Shown here piece after piece: positions 48,995-57,208 of a stretch of DNA of 64,000 bases (its first letter is position 1; each line of letters opens with the position of its first letter). The DNA is taken from positions 1 to 64,000 of the forward strand of contig NHHR02000010.1 of NCBI GenBank assembly GCA_002170885.2, given 5' to 3'. This DNA comes from Rhizobiales bacterium TMED168. GTDB lineage: Bacteria > Pseudomonadota > Alphaproteobacteria > MED-G09. Both the position numbers and the translations under genes were made by a program. The notes below the pieces were generated by a model. That model made no database searches. It was given only the letters and a program-made list of their open reading frames with translations, and was not told the origin of the DNA.

Positions 48995-49771
48995 TTATAA
49001 TAGTTCTATAATTATTGGAACATGATCAGATGGTTTTTCTTTATCCCTAACTGATTTATCGATGAAGACATTATTCATTTTATCACTTGCATGAGGTGAT
49101 GTTAAAATATGATCAATTCTAATTCCATTATTCCTTTGCCAAGCACCTCTTTGATAATCCCAGAAAGTATAATTTTCAGCGTCCTGATTAAATTGTCGAA
49201 AAGAATCAATAAAACCTAATGATAAGATTTCCCTGAATACCTTTCTTGTTTCCATTTTAAAAAGAGCATCATCTTTCCAATCATCTGGACTATGAGTATC
49301 TATATCTTCTGGTATTACGTTAAAGTCACCAAGCACAATAAATATTTCTTCATTTATAAGACTTTCTTCTAAATGATTTTTTAGGTTGTTCATCCAATCA
49401 ATTTTATAGTCATATTTTGGCCCAGGAGAAGGATTTCCATTTGGTAAATATATATTTGAAACTCTAATCATTCCAATATCAGTTGAATGAACTGTTTCTA
49501 GATACCTAGCCTGATCATCTTTATAATTAGGAATGCCTTCAAAAGTTTCCTCTATAAGAAATTTAGATAGAGTTGCAACGCCATTATAACTTTTCTGTCC
49601 ATGAGTTTTAACATTATAGCCAATTTCTTCAAAGGGACTTAGAGGAAAATCATTATCAATTACTTTTGTTTCCTGGAGACATAAAATATCTGGTTTTTCT
49701 GATTTAATCCAATCAAGGATATTGCCAATCCTAGATCTTACAGAGTTAACATTCCAGCTTGCAATTTTCAC
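48995..49771 (-). CDS. xthA: Exodeoxyribonuclease III / AP endonuclease
   Basis: This enzyme cleaves DNA at abasic sites in base excision repair. The start is set at the GTG at 49771 (MKIASWNVNSVRSR, the family start), giving 258 residues; the frame extends upstream but the extra residues overlap the neighbouring gene. The active-site segments DILCLQETK, VLGDFNVIPEDID and the final PSDHVPI with the catalytic Asp-His are present. It starts 5 bases after the Fe-S carrier gene. Confidence 0.94.
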   Translation of the reverse strand: MKIASWNVNSVRSRIGNILDWIKSEKPDILCLQETKVIDNDFPLSPFEEIGYNVKTHGQKSYNGVATLSKFLIEETFEGIPNYKDDQARYLETVHSTDIGMIRVSNIYLPNGNPSPGPKYDYKIDWMNNLKNHLEESLINEEIFIVLGDFNVIPEDIDTHSPDDWKDDALFKMETRKVFREILSLGFIDSFRQFNQDAENYTFWDYQRGAWQRNNGIRIDHILTSPHASDKMNNVFIDKSVRDKEKPSDHVPIIIELL

Positions 49772-49776
49772 GATAG

Positions 49777-50112
49777 TTACATTGAAAAAGAGGTTCCGCA
49801 ACCACATTCAGAAGTAGCATTTGGATTCTTAATTTCAAATGATTGACCAATAAGATCATTTTTATAATCAATTATTGAACCTTGAATATAAGGAACTGAA
49901 ATCTCATCAATGATTACTTTTGCTCCATAACCCTCAATAACAATATCTCCTTTTTCAGTGTTACTAACAAGATCGAACTTGTATGAAAATCCTGCACAAC
50001 CCCCACCAAGTACTGAAATTTTTAACATTGAATCCTTGTTCTCAGAGGCAATGATATTTTTGATTTTATCAGCAGCAATCTTGCTTATAGATATATTATT
50101 TTCTTGTGTCAT
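49777..50112 (-). CDS. erpA: A-type iron-sulfur carrier protein (ErpA/IscA)
   Basis: A-type carriers deliver Fe-S clusters to target enzymes. It has 111 residues. The three ligand cysteines are C39 in GGGCAGFSY and C103, C105 in ECGCGTSF. The N-terminal ISISKIAADKIKNI fits the family. It starts on the last base of the BamE-like gene upstream and is followed by xthA. No isc or suf genes lie near it, so it is a stand-alone carrier. Confidence 0.93.
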   Translation of the reverse strand: MTQENNISISKIAADKIKNIIASENKDSMLKISVLGGGCAGFSYKFDLVSNTEKGDIVIEGYGAKVIIDEISVPYIQGSIIDYKNDLIGQSFEIKNPNATSECGCGTSFSM

Positions 50113-50561
50113 TAATTTCCAGGTAAACTTCCTGCTCCTAAACGGCCTAAATTACCAAAGAGCTGCTGAAGAATTGTTAACTCTCTGCCTCTCGTTGGGG
50201 TGGTTCTATCAACATAAGATATTATTTTACCATCCTCTAATCCATAATATTTTAAATTATTTACTTTATTATCATCTCCAAAAGATACTGCCAATACTCT
50301 TCTATCTGTAACTTCAGGGCGATAAAATGCAATTGTTTCAGCTTTGCTGAATATATAATACCAAGTAGACGCGTCAATTGCTGAAGTTGTTGATGGTGAT
50401 CCTAGAATATCCATTACATCATTTGATATAGTTTTATTAATTTCAATTTGATCTAAAAGTTTTTCATCAAAAACATATCCTCTATTTTCCACAATAGGTG
50501 AGCACGATGTAATCAGATAAACTAATACAATAAATAAATATTTTTTAATTACATAATTCAT
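50112..50561 (-). CDS. bamE: Outer membrane assembly lipoprotein, BamE/SmpA family
   Basis: BamE is a lipoprotein of the beta-barrel assembly machinery. It has 149 residues with a lipoprotein signal ending in ITSC (about residue 20). The family pattern RGYVFDEKLLDQI, then ISNDVMDILGSPSTTS and STWYYIFSKAE, is clear. A tail of about 30 residues follows the domain. Its place beside the bc1-complex chaperone and plsX-fabH is a known alphaproteobacterial context. Confidence 0.9.
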   Translation of the reverse strand: MNYVIKKYLFIVLVYLITSCSPIVENRGYVFDEKLLDQIEINKTISNDVMDILGSPSTTSAIDASTWYYIFSKAETIAFYRPEVTDRRVLAVSFGDDNKVNNLKYYGLEDGKIISYVDRTTPTRGRELTILQQLFGNLGRLGAGSLPGN

Positions 50562-50639
50562 TAAATAAAGTTACCATTTAATTATAATAATTTATACAGA
50601 TGATATTTTCTATTATATTTGTCAATCTTAGTGATAAAA

Positions 50640-51182
50640 ATGTTTAAAAAAATAATTTTATATTTAAAAAATATTTATAATTCTAGTCCCGATTACTCAT
50701 CACCCCATGGTGTTCTGTATAAAAGAATCCTTAAATCATCTTATAATCAGCGTTTCTATAAAGAATTGATGGTTCCGGATACTCTCGATGGCAGGTTTGA
50801 TTTAATAATTTTACATATTTTTATATTTATTAAAGTTTATAAAAATTCAAATGAATCAAACAAAAATTTTACACAAAAATTGTTTGATGTATTCATGCGC
50901 GAAGTAGAATCATCATATAGGGAATTAGGGATAAGTGATCAAACATTCAGTAAAAAAATGAAAGTTGTTATAGAATCCTTTTATGGTAGAACAAAAATGT
51001 ATGATTTGTATTATGATGATGAAAACGAGTTTTCAAATTGTTTGATTCGTAATATATGGTCGGGGGACTTATCCAAAGAAATATTTTCTAAACAGTTATA
51101 TAGTTTTGTAGTTGAAAAAGTTGAGAAATATAATAACAAATCTATTAATCAAATATTAGAAATTTCTTTAGATGATTTTTAG
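50640..51182 (+). CDS. Ubiquinol-cytochrome c chaperone family protein
   Basis: Proteins of this family (CBP3 in mitochondria) help assemble cytochrome bc1 complex. It has 180 residues from the ATG at 50640, chosen over a TTG at 50619 without a ribosome-binding site. The family pattern is visible: LYKRILKSSYNQRFYKELMV, the DTLDGRFDLIILHIFIF segment and the ESSYRELGISDQTFSKKMK segment. It is divergent from the bamE gene and 18 bases upstream of plsX. Confidence 0.88.
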   Translation: MFKKIILYLKNIYNSSPDYSSPHGVLYKRILKSSYNQRFYKELMVPDTLDGRFDLIILHIFIFIKVYKNSNESNKNFTQKLFDVFMREVESSYRELGISDQTFSKKMKVVIESFYGRTKMYDLYYDDENEFSNCLIRNIWSGDLSKEIFSKQLYSFVVEKVEKYNNKSINQILEISLDDF

Positions 51183-51200
51183 TTATTTAAGGATTTTAAT

Positions 51201-52214
51201 TTGAGTAAAATAATTTCAATAGATGCTATGGGAGGAGACAGTGGTTTAGATGTTACTATTGAAGGAGTTTGTTTGGCCTTAAAAAAGCAAAAAGAGATAT
51301 CAATTTTACTTTATGGCAATAAAGATCTTATTTTAGAAAAATTAAAAAATTTTAATTACAATAATAGTAAAATAGAAATTATTAACTGCAATAAAATTGT
51401 ATCAATGGATGCTAAGCCATTAGATGCTATTCGAAAGGTTGGTAAGGAATCCTCTATGTGGGGATGTATAAGTGCTGTTTCAGAGGGTAAGGCAGATGTA
51501 GCAATATCAGCTGGTAATACTGGTGCCTTAATGGGGCTATCAAGCATAATATTGAGAACTATTGAGGGAATAGAAAGGCCTGCAATATCAAGTCTATGGC
51601 CTAATAAATCAAATTTTTCAGTAGTTTTAGACTTAGGTGCAAATATTGAAGTAACATCTGATCAATTAGTTCAATTTGGAATATTAGGTTATTCATATGC
51701 AAAAAGTGTTTTTAATAAAAATAATCCATCTGTTGGGCTTTTAAATATTGGTCACGAAGAGATGAAAGGAACTGAAATAATACAAGAAGCTTCTGAAAAA
51801 ATGAAAGATCTTTTTTCCAATGATTATATTGGTTATGTAGAAGGCGACAATCTCTCTTTAGGTAAGTCTGATGTAGTAATTACGGATGGTTTTACTGGAA
51901 ATATTGCATTGAAAACTGCAGAAGGAACCGCAAGATTAATTGGTTATTTTATTAAAGATGTTTTTAGTAATTCTTATAGTGGTAAGTTAGGTTATTTTAT
52001 CGGAAGAAGTGCATTTAAAGCTTTAAAGAATAAAATGGATCCAAGAGAACTAAACGGAGGAGTTTTTTTAGGCTTAAACGGCTTGGTTGTAAAAAGTCAC
52101 GGTGGAACCGATCCGCTTGGTTTTTCAAAAGCTATTGAATTTAGTACAAAATTATCACAATCTGTCATTTCTAAAGAGATAAATAAACTTTTAGATAAGA
52201 AAAAATATGGATAA
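51201..52214 (+). CDS. plsX: Phosphate acyltransferase PlsX
   Basis: PlsX makes acyl-phosphate from acyl-ACP, the first step toward phosphatidic acid. It has 337 residues from a TTG at 51201 with AAGGATT upstream. It starts with ISIDAMGGDSGLDVTIEG. It contains VSAGNTG-like AISAGNTGALMG and, at the end, GLNGLVVKSHGGTDPLGFS. It overlaps fabH by 8 bases. The rpmF and DUF177 genes often found upstream are not here. Confidence 0.96.
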   Translation: MSKIISIDAMGGDSGLDVTIEGVCLALKKQKEISILLYGNKDLILEKLKNFNYNNSKIEIINCNKIVSMDAKPLDAIRKVGKESSMWGCISAVSEGKADVAISAGNTGALMGLSSIILRTIEGIERPAISSLWPNKSNFSVVLDLGANIEVTSDQLVQFGILGYSYAKSVFNKNNPSVGLLNIGHEEMKGTEIIQEASEKMKDLFSNDYIGYVEGDNLSLGKSDVVITDGFTGNIALKTAEGTARLIGYFIKDVFSNSYSGKLGYFIGRSAFKALKNKMDPRELNGGVFLGLNGLVVKSHGGTDPLGFSKAIEFSTKLSQSVISKEINKLLDKKKYG

Positions 52215-53184
52215 AAAAATTAAATCATATCAATCAGTTATTACAGGCGTTGGTGCATCTTTACCAAAATCTATTGTCACTAATAAAGATTTAACAATGA
52301 GAATTGATACTTCTGAAGAGTGGATTGTAAACAGAACTGGTATTGAAGAAAGAAGGATAGCATCGGATGATGAGACAACATCATCTCTTGGAGCTGAGGC
52401 TTCAAAAATAGCTATTAAAAATGCACAAATTGAAAATTCTGAAATTGATCTTATTATTTTAGCAACTGCCACCCCTGATAACACATTTCCTGCATCTGCA
52501 ACTTTAATTCAATCATCTTTGGGTATAGATAAATGTTATGCCTATGATATTCAAGCTGTCTGTTCAGGATTTGTTTTTGCCCTTGAGGCAGCTGACAATG
52601 CGATTAAGGCCGGTAATGTTAAAAACGCACTTGTAATTGGTTCTGAGACATTCAGTAGGATTTTAGATTGGGAGGATAGAGGTACATGTGTTCTTTTTGG
52701 CGATGGGGCTGGAGCTGTTGTTTTATCTTCTAAAGAGGGTACTGAAAGAGGAATTTTAAGTAATCATCTACATTCTGATGGGAGATATGCCGACCTACTA
52801 TATGTTGACGGAGGTCCTTCAACTTCTAGTAAAGTAGGTTTTTTAAAAATGGATGGTCAGGGTGTTTTTAAACATGCAGTTAAGAACCTCTCAGCAGTTA
52901 TAGAAGAGGCTTTAGAATATAATAATCTTAGTGTCGATGATATTGATTGGTTTATTCCTCATCAAGCAAATATTAGAATTCTTGAGTCTGTAGCAAAAAA
53001 AGTAGGACTAAGTCAGGATAAAATAATAATCACTGTTCAAAAGCATGCTAATACCTCTGCTGCTTCAATTCCACTTGCATTATTTGATGCAGTTCAAGAG
53101 GATAAAATAAAAAAAGGTGACTTAGTTTTGCTTGAGGCTATGGGGGGCGGATTTAGCTGGGGCTCTACTTTAATTAGATGGTAG
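52207..53184 (+). CDS. fabH: 3-oxoacyl-ACP synthase III
   Basis: FabH condenses acetyl-CoA with malonyl-ACP to start fatty acid synthesis. It has 325 residues. The catalytic cysteine is C119 in QAVCSGF, with histidine in FIPHQANIRI (about 254) and asparagine in HANTSAASIP (about 284). It overlaps plsX by 8 bases and is followed by ihfA after 56 bases. A weak CTCTT/AAGAG hairpin lies in that gap but is not convincing as a terminator. Confidence 0.97.
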   Translation: MDKKIKSYQSVITGVGASLPKSIVTNKDLTMRIDTSEEWIVNRTGIEERRIASDDETTSSLGAEASKIAIKNAQIENSEIDLIILATATPDNTFPASATLIQSSLGIDKCYAYDIQAVCSGFVFALEAADNAIKAGNVKNALVIGSETFSRILDWEDRGTCVLFGDGAGAVVLSSKEGTERGILSNHLHSDGRYADLLYVDGGPSTSSKVGFLKMDGQGVFKHAVKNLSAVIEEALEYNNLSVDDIDWFIPHQANIRILESVAKKVGLSQDKIIITVQKHANTSAASIPLALFDAVQEDKIKKGDLVLLEAMGGGFSWGSTLIRW

Positions 53185-53240
53185 AAGCTCTTGATTTTTT
53201 TATTAAAAGAGAGTTTTATATATTATAGGAATTTAAAAAA

Positions 53241-53531
53241 ATGAACAAAACTTTAACTAGAGCAGATTTGGCGGAAGCAATTTATACAAAAGTTGGTATT
53301 TCTAAAGTTGAGTCATCAGATATCGTCGATCAAATCTTTGAAGAAATGATCCTGGATTTAATTGACGGTAAAAGTGTTAAATTATCGTCTTTCGGTAGCT
53401 TTATGGTTAGAAACAAAACTCAAAGAATTGGTCGTAATCCAAAAACTAAAGAGGAAGCTGTAATCGATGCCAGAAGAGTTGTTGTTTTTAGGGCAAGTAA
53501 AGAACTTAAGAATAAAGTAATTAATGAATAA
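53241..53531 (+). CDS. ihfA: Integration host factor alpha subunit
   Basis: IHF is a DNA-bending protein; the alpha subunit pairs with beta. It has 96 residues. It starts with TLTRADLAEAIYTKVGISK and carries the beta-arm signature GRNPKTKEEAVIDARRVVVF. Its place between fabH and a MerR-type gene is the normal alphaproteobacterial position of ihfA, which supports the alpha rather than HU or beta call. Confidence 0.94.
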   Translation: MNKTLTRADLAEAIYTKVGISKVESSDIVDQIFEEMILDLIDGKSVKLSSFGSFMVRNKTQRIGRNPKTKEEAVIDARRVVVFRASKELKNKVINE

Positions 53532-53545
53532 AAATAAATTAGAAC

Positions 53546-53908
53546 ATGATAAAAAAAAGTCCAGAAGCATATAGAACTATTGGAGAGGCTTCTAAGGAAG
53601 TAGGTGTTCCATCTTATGTCTTACGTTTCTGGGAAACTAAATTTAAACAAATAAAACTAATAAAACGACCGGGGGGAAGAAGATTTTATCGTCCTGATGA
53701 TATCGAACTTCTTGTAAAAATAAAAAATTTCTTAAAAAAAGATGGCCTGACTATCAAGCAGGTAAATGATAAGCTTGATTTAGCAACTAATATTGATCAA
53801 AATGAGATTGACAATAATATAGTTAAAACTTTTTCAGAAAAGAGCTTAAATAATAGAGAAGATATATTGAAAAAATTAAATAAGATTTTAGAAATTCTTT
53901 CGAAATAA
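53546..53908 (+). CDS. MerR family transcriptional regulator
   Basis: This 120-residue protein has an N-terminal winged-helix of the MerR type: YRTIGEASKEVGVPSYVLRF at about residues 8-27, then WETKFKQIKLIKRPGGRRFY and the YRPDDIELLVKIK segment. A short helical C-terminus lacks metal-binding cysteines. It is the small MerR found next to ihfA in alphaproteobacteria. It follows ihfA by 14 bases. Its target is unknown. Confidence 0.9.
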   Translation: MIKKSPEAYRTIGEASKEVGVPSYVLRFWETKFKQIKLIKRPGGRRFYRPDDIELLVKIKNFLKKDGLTIKQVNDKLDLATNIDQNEIDNNIVKTFSEKSLNNREDILKKLNKILEILSK

Positions 53909-54004
53909 TTTTTTTCTAGACAACATCACTTGATGAGATATTATTTATTTTTGTATTTTTGAAGACTCAGTAAACAATTATAATTTATTTTAAAGGGTGG
54001 GGAA

Positions 54005-54145
54005 GTGAATAAAATTATTGAAGCAGGTTGGAATCTTTTTGAGGGTTTTTTGAGTGATAATGACAATGAAAAGACTTACGTCGATGATGAAACTTTTGGT
54101 GCTGAGTTTTCTGTTGATCACGTTATAAATTCAGAAAAGAAATAA
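54005..54145 (+). CDS. Small acidic protein, unknown
   Basis: A 46-residue frame starts with GTG at 54005 directly after a purine-rich GGGTGGGGAA that may serve as ribosome-binding site. The product is acidic (many Asp and Glu), begins MNKIIEAGWNLFEGFLSD and contains DDETFGAEFSVDH. No family is recognised. It ends 6 bases before the convergent stop of the next gene. It is too short to judge by coding statistics. Confidence 0.4.
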   Translation: MNKIIEAGWNLFEGFLSDNDNEKTYVDDETFGAEFSVDHVINSEKK

Positions 54146-54151
54146 AATTAT

Positions 54152-54562
54152 CTATTTATTTTTGTAATTACATATTATTTCGAGTTCTTCATACCCAATA
54201 GAATCAAAATTTGGTGTTGAAAAACTGCTTTCTTTATATTTTTCACTGATAATGATTTTTCCTTCAGACATTTTTTTACTATAAATAATAATTTCAGCTG
54301 CACTAGTTCTAAACCGTCTACAATCTGTCTGTTTGAAAACTTTTTTTGATAAAAATGAATCTATTAAAACACTATTTTTTTGAGGATTCTTGTAATCAGT
54401 TAGTATCCAATAATATACATATTTATCATCTGAGCTTGTTTCATATAAATTAATAAAGTGGTATGCATTATCTGTTTCTCCGTATAAAGACCATTCAGCC
54501 ATTAACGCGTTACTATAAGCAAGGACAAAAATTACTAAAATAATTGAAGAAATTTTTTTCAT
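54152..54562 (-). CDS. Exported protein similar to surface-adhesin protein E family
   Basis: The 136-residue protein has a signal peptide (MKKISSIILVIFVLAYS, cleavage near ALMA-EW). The mature part has VYYWILTDYKNPQ, a central DCRRFRTSAAEIIIYS and a final cysteine in EIICNYK. This order of a Trp-rich strand, a DYK-NPQ turn and two cysteines is that of the small periplasmic family called surface-adhesin protein E. The two Cys may form a disulfide. An adhesin role is not implied here. Confidence 0.6.
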   Translation of the reverse strand: MKKISSIILVIFVLAYSNALMAEWSLYGETDNAYHFINLYETSSDDKYVYYWILTDYKNPQKNSVLIDSFLSKKVFKQTDCRRFRTSAAEIIIYSKKMSEGKIIISEKYKESSFSTPNFDSIGYEELEIICNYKNK

Positions 54563-54676
54563 TCTACAATTTTAGTTAATAAGCCTTTAGATGTCTAATA
54601 AGAGTTATTTTTTATTCAGATATTGATATATAGTTCAAATAATTGTTAATCTAATACTTTGTTAGGGAGGTATTAA

Positions 54677-55081
54677 ATGAATTTTAATTTTAATAAAATT
54701 ATAAGAGGTCTGCACTGGACAACTGTATCAAGTGAGAGGGTGCTTCTAGCTATTATAGGAATAGCAACATGCATTGCTGCAGCTCAATATTTATTTACAA
54801 TGTTTGCAGCAAGAGAAATTTTGTTGGCGGATCTTTTTTTACTTTTCATTTACGCTGAAATTATAGGTATGGTTGGAGTTTTTTACAGCACAAACAGAAT
54901 ACCTGTAACTCTTCCAATTATAATTGCAATTACGGCTTTATGTCGTTTAATTATAATGCAGAGTAAAGATATGGATGTGTTGATGCTAGTCGGTGAAGCC
55001 GCGGCAATACTAATTTTATCAATAGCAGCCTACATAATGAGCCTTAAAGATAAATTAAGTATTGAAAAAGAGAAAAAATAA
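54677..55081 (+). CDS. PsiE-like phosphate-starvation-inducible membrane protein
   Basis: The 134-residue protein has four predicted membrane segments (about residues 20-40, 48-70, 75-92 and 100-120) and the PsiE pattern: an AAREILLADLFLLFIYAEI segment with conserved acidic and aromatic residues, then CRLIIMQSKDMD. It has a strong Shine-Dalgarno GGGAGG. PsiE function is unknown; in E. coli it is induced by phosphate starvation. The neighbours do not include phosphate genes. Confidence 0.75.
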   Translation: MNFNFNKIIRGLHWTTVSSERVLLAIIGIATCIAAAQYLFTMFAAREILLADLFLLFIYAEIIGMVGVFYSTNRIPVTLPIIIAITALCRLIIMQSKDMDVLMLVGEAAAILILSIAAYIMSLKDKLSIEKEKK

Positions 55082-55112
55082 TTAATAATAAATATTACAT
55101 AAGGTTATTTTC

Positions 55113-55613
55113 ATGGTTGTAAGAATAAAAAAAATATTTTTTATTTTAATCATCCTAATTCAATTAGGAGGGAATGTGATGGCAGGTGAACTATCAGTTA
55201 ATGATAAATTAGAAATAATTGACGTAATGAATAATTATGCAAAAGGCATTGATACAAAAAATTATGACCTTTTTAGATCAATCTTTGAGAAAGATGTTGA
55301 GGTAGAAATCATTTATGACTCAGGTTTCAGATCCGGTGAACCAGTTTCTTTTGAAGGTCTAGATGATTGGGCAAATTATGTTGAAAAAGCAATTAGTGAA
55401 TATAAGAGTACCCAGCACATGCTTGGTAATCCTCTTATAATTTTTGAAAACGGAATTGCTAAGGCTAGAACAGACCTTCAGGCAAGTCATTACTATAAAG
55501 ACAAGGAAAATGAAAAAACAACTCTATGGGGTTATTATGATACTCATATGATTAATAAAAACGGCTCCTGGAAGATTGTTAAGCATACTTTAACAAGTAT
55601 TGGTTCAGATTAA
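55113..55613 (+). CDS. Exported SnoaL/NTF2-fold protein
   Basis: The 166-residue protein has a signal peptide (about residues 1-24, ending VMA-GE) and one SnoaL-like domain: INDKLEI-type first helix with MNNYAKGIDTKNYDLFRSIF, then a strand region with YKSTQHMLGNPLI and the closing GSWKIVKHTLTSI. Such domains act as isomerases, dehydratases or ligand-binding proteins. Catalytic residues cannot be assigned. It lies 25 bases before a second NTF2-fold gene. Confidence 0.75.
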   Translation: MVVRIKKIFFILIILIQLGGNVMAGELSVNDKLEIIDVMNNYAKGIDTKNYDLFRSIFEKDVEVEIIYDSGFRSGEPVSFEGLDDWANYVEKAISEYKSTQHMLGNPLIIFENGIAKARTDLQASHYYKDKENEKTTLWGYYDTHMINKNGSWKIVKHTLTSIGSD

Positions 55614-55637
55614 TAAATTAAAGAATTATGTTTTATA

Positions 55638-56096
55638 ATGTCAAAAATAAGTAATGTTGCTAAAATATTTTATACTAGTATTTCAAATGGAAATATCGAA
55701 ATTATTGAAAATTTATTAAGCGATGATTTTGAATTAATTGTCCCTATGGAGGAGGGTGTTCTTTCTGGTCAATATAAGGGTAAAAATAGATTTTTAGAAG
55801 ATATTTTACCACTAGTATTTTCATGTGTAGACTCAAAAGAAATAGTTTTTTGTAAAAATTTTAAAATTATAAATGAATTTGAAAATACTATTATTTCAAT
55901 CGCTCAAAATGATGGATTTGCTCTTAGTGGTAAGCCTTATAATCAGATATATCTTCATATTATGACAGTTAGAAATGGAAAAATAGTGCGACTGATTGAA
56001 TGTTTTGATAGCGCTCTAGCTAACGAAGCGTTGTGGGGCAATAGTAAAAATTTACAGCCGGATATACCTTTCTCAATAAAGAATAATAATCTTTAA
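55638..56096 (+). CDS. Cytoplasmic SnoaL-like (NTF2-fold) protein
   Basis: The 152-residue protein has the NTF2 fold: ISNVAKIFYTSISNGNIEII, then LLSDDFELIVP and, toward the C-terminus, IYLHIMTVRNGKIVRLIECF. This last part is the signature of SnoaL-like polyketide-cyclase-fold proteins. No signal is present. It follows another NTF2-fold gene, so the two may act on one substrate. Its end overlaps the convergent small gene by 4 bases. Confidence 0.75.
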   Translation: MSKISNVAKIFYTSISNGNIEIIENLLSDDFELIVPMEEGVLSGQYKGKNRFLEDILPLVFSCVDSKEIVFCKNFKIINEFENTIISIAQNDGFALSGKPYNQIYLHIMTVRNGKIVRLIECFDSALANEALWGNSKNLQPDIPFSIKNNNL

Positions 56097-56296
56097 ACTG
56101 ATTGGCGTTTTTCGATATTTTTTAGATATTTATAATAAGTTTTTGGAATAGCCCATTTTTCAAGCGCATGCTTTTTGTCTCTTCCTAATTTACTTACCTC
56201 ATAAAAAAGAAAACGTTTAGTTTTTGCTATATTCCAGTCACCCCTTTTAAAACTTTTACCAGTTTTTGGATTTGGTCTTTTAGGATATTGCCTCAT
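56093..56296 (-). CDS. Small basic protein, unknown
   Basis: This 67-residue protein is highly basic: MRQYPKRPNPKTGKSFKRGD at the start and KTYYKYLKNIEKRQSV at the end. The motif PNPKTGKSFKRGD recalls short segments in nucleic-acid binding proteins of marine bacteria and phages, but I cannot name a family. It is convergent with the NTF2-fold gene and overlaps it by 4 bases. Confidence 0.5.
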   Translation of the reverse strand: MRQYPKRPNPKTGKSFKRGDWNIAKTKRFLFYEVSKLGRDKKHALEKWAIPKTYYKYLKNIEKRQSV

Positions 56297-56341
56297 AAAG
56301 ATAAAATATCCTAAATAAAAGGAATGTTAAGCAAATTATAA

Positions 56342-56431
56342 TTAGAAATTTACATAAATCAGTATGATTGCAATTGCTGGTCCAAACAGAAAAAATAGAA
56401 TTCCCAAAATCCATCCAATATCATTTTTCAT
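56342..56431 (-). CDS. Candidate single-span membrane microprotein
   Basis: A 29-residue frame on the - strand reads MKNDIGWILGILFFLF then a continuous hydrophobic run ending in YVNF. The Shine-Dalgarno GGGGA lies 6 bases upstream of the ATG at 56431. One transmembrane helix is expected. No family is recognised, and short length limits confidence. Confidence 0.45.
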   Translation of the reverse strand: MKNDIGWILGILFFLFGPAIAIILIYVNF

Positions 56432-56597
56432 TTAATTCCCCATTATTGTTATTATTAAGAATTTTATAATTTATAATAATCATATTTTAGTCAAAATTTA
56501 TTTTATTTCTTATTTTTCTTGCTTTAGCTGATAAGAAATTGGCATATTTATAGATATTAATTCTTTTTAAAATTTTTTTGTTTTTATAGGTGAATAG

Positions 56598-56852
56598 ATG
56601 AATGATTTTGTTTTATATGGGCAATGGGTGGTTGTAGTAATAAGTTTACTTGGAGTTGCACTGGTAAGTTCTACAAAACATAAAACACGCTTAAGTGGAT
56701 ATATCGTAACTGCTCTTGGACGAATGTCAGGCGCAATCCTATTTATTTTTTTAGATTTGTACGCTTTTGTTTTGGTAAATATTATTCATACTATTATCGG
56801 GTTGAGAGGGTATTACAGAAATAAAAAAAATGATCTTTTAAAAAATACTTAA
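56598..56852 (+). CDS. Small three-span membrane protein
   Basis: The 84-residue protein has three hydrophobic segments (about residues 5-24, 32-50 and 55-70) with a positively charged end. The motif LGRMSGAILFIFLD and final GLRGYYRNKK resemble small PnuC-like or CBU_0592-type membrane proteins, but the assignment is weak. It has GGTGAAT upstream and precedes tRNA-Pro by 56 bases. Confidence 0.6.
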   Translation: MNDFVLYGQWVVVVISLLGVALVSSTKHKTRLSGYIVTALGRMSGAILFIFLDLYAFVLVNIIHTIIGLRGYYRNKKNDLLKNT

Positions 56853-56908
56853 AAATCAAATAAAGTCATATTAAAAAATTTAATTTTATATTATATAAAT
56901 TATTTTGT

Positions 56909-56985
<77 letters not shown>

Positions 56986-57014
56986 TATAAAGAGAATTTA
57001 AATATATTTACTAA

Positions 57015-57173
57015 GCTATCAATGAAAATATTGAATTTACAATTTTTCGAGGCGGAGAGGGAGGATTATTACATCGCACACCCGATAAAGCTCTTAAAAA
57101 TCCATCATTATTAATGAGATTAGATCATGTATCTTTTTGGGATGATATTATTAAGCATCAAATTAATGATTAA
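57015..57173 (+). pseudogene. Open frame without start behind tRNA-Pro, possible gene remnant
   Basis: A frame of 52 codons opens after a TAA at 57012 and ends with TAA at 57171-57173. It has no ATG, GTG or TTG before codon 30 or so. Its translation looks protein-like, with FRGGEGGLLHRTPDKALKN and MRLDHVSFWDDIIKHQ. It may be the 3' part of a lost gene or a small gene with an unusual start. The family is not recognised. Confidence 0.4.
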
Positions 57174-57208
57174 TATTTAAGAAAGTTTTATTGAAATTTT
57201 ATATTTAA

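Noticed and set aside
53188..53211. Terminator after fabH
   Set aside because: CTCTT/AAGAG is a 5-bp stem with a long AT loop; too weak to call, and ihfA follows on the same strand.
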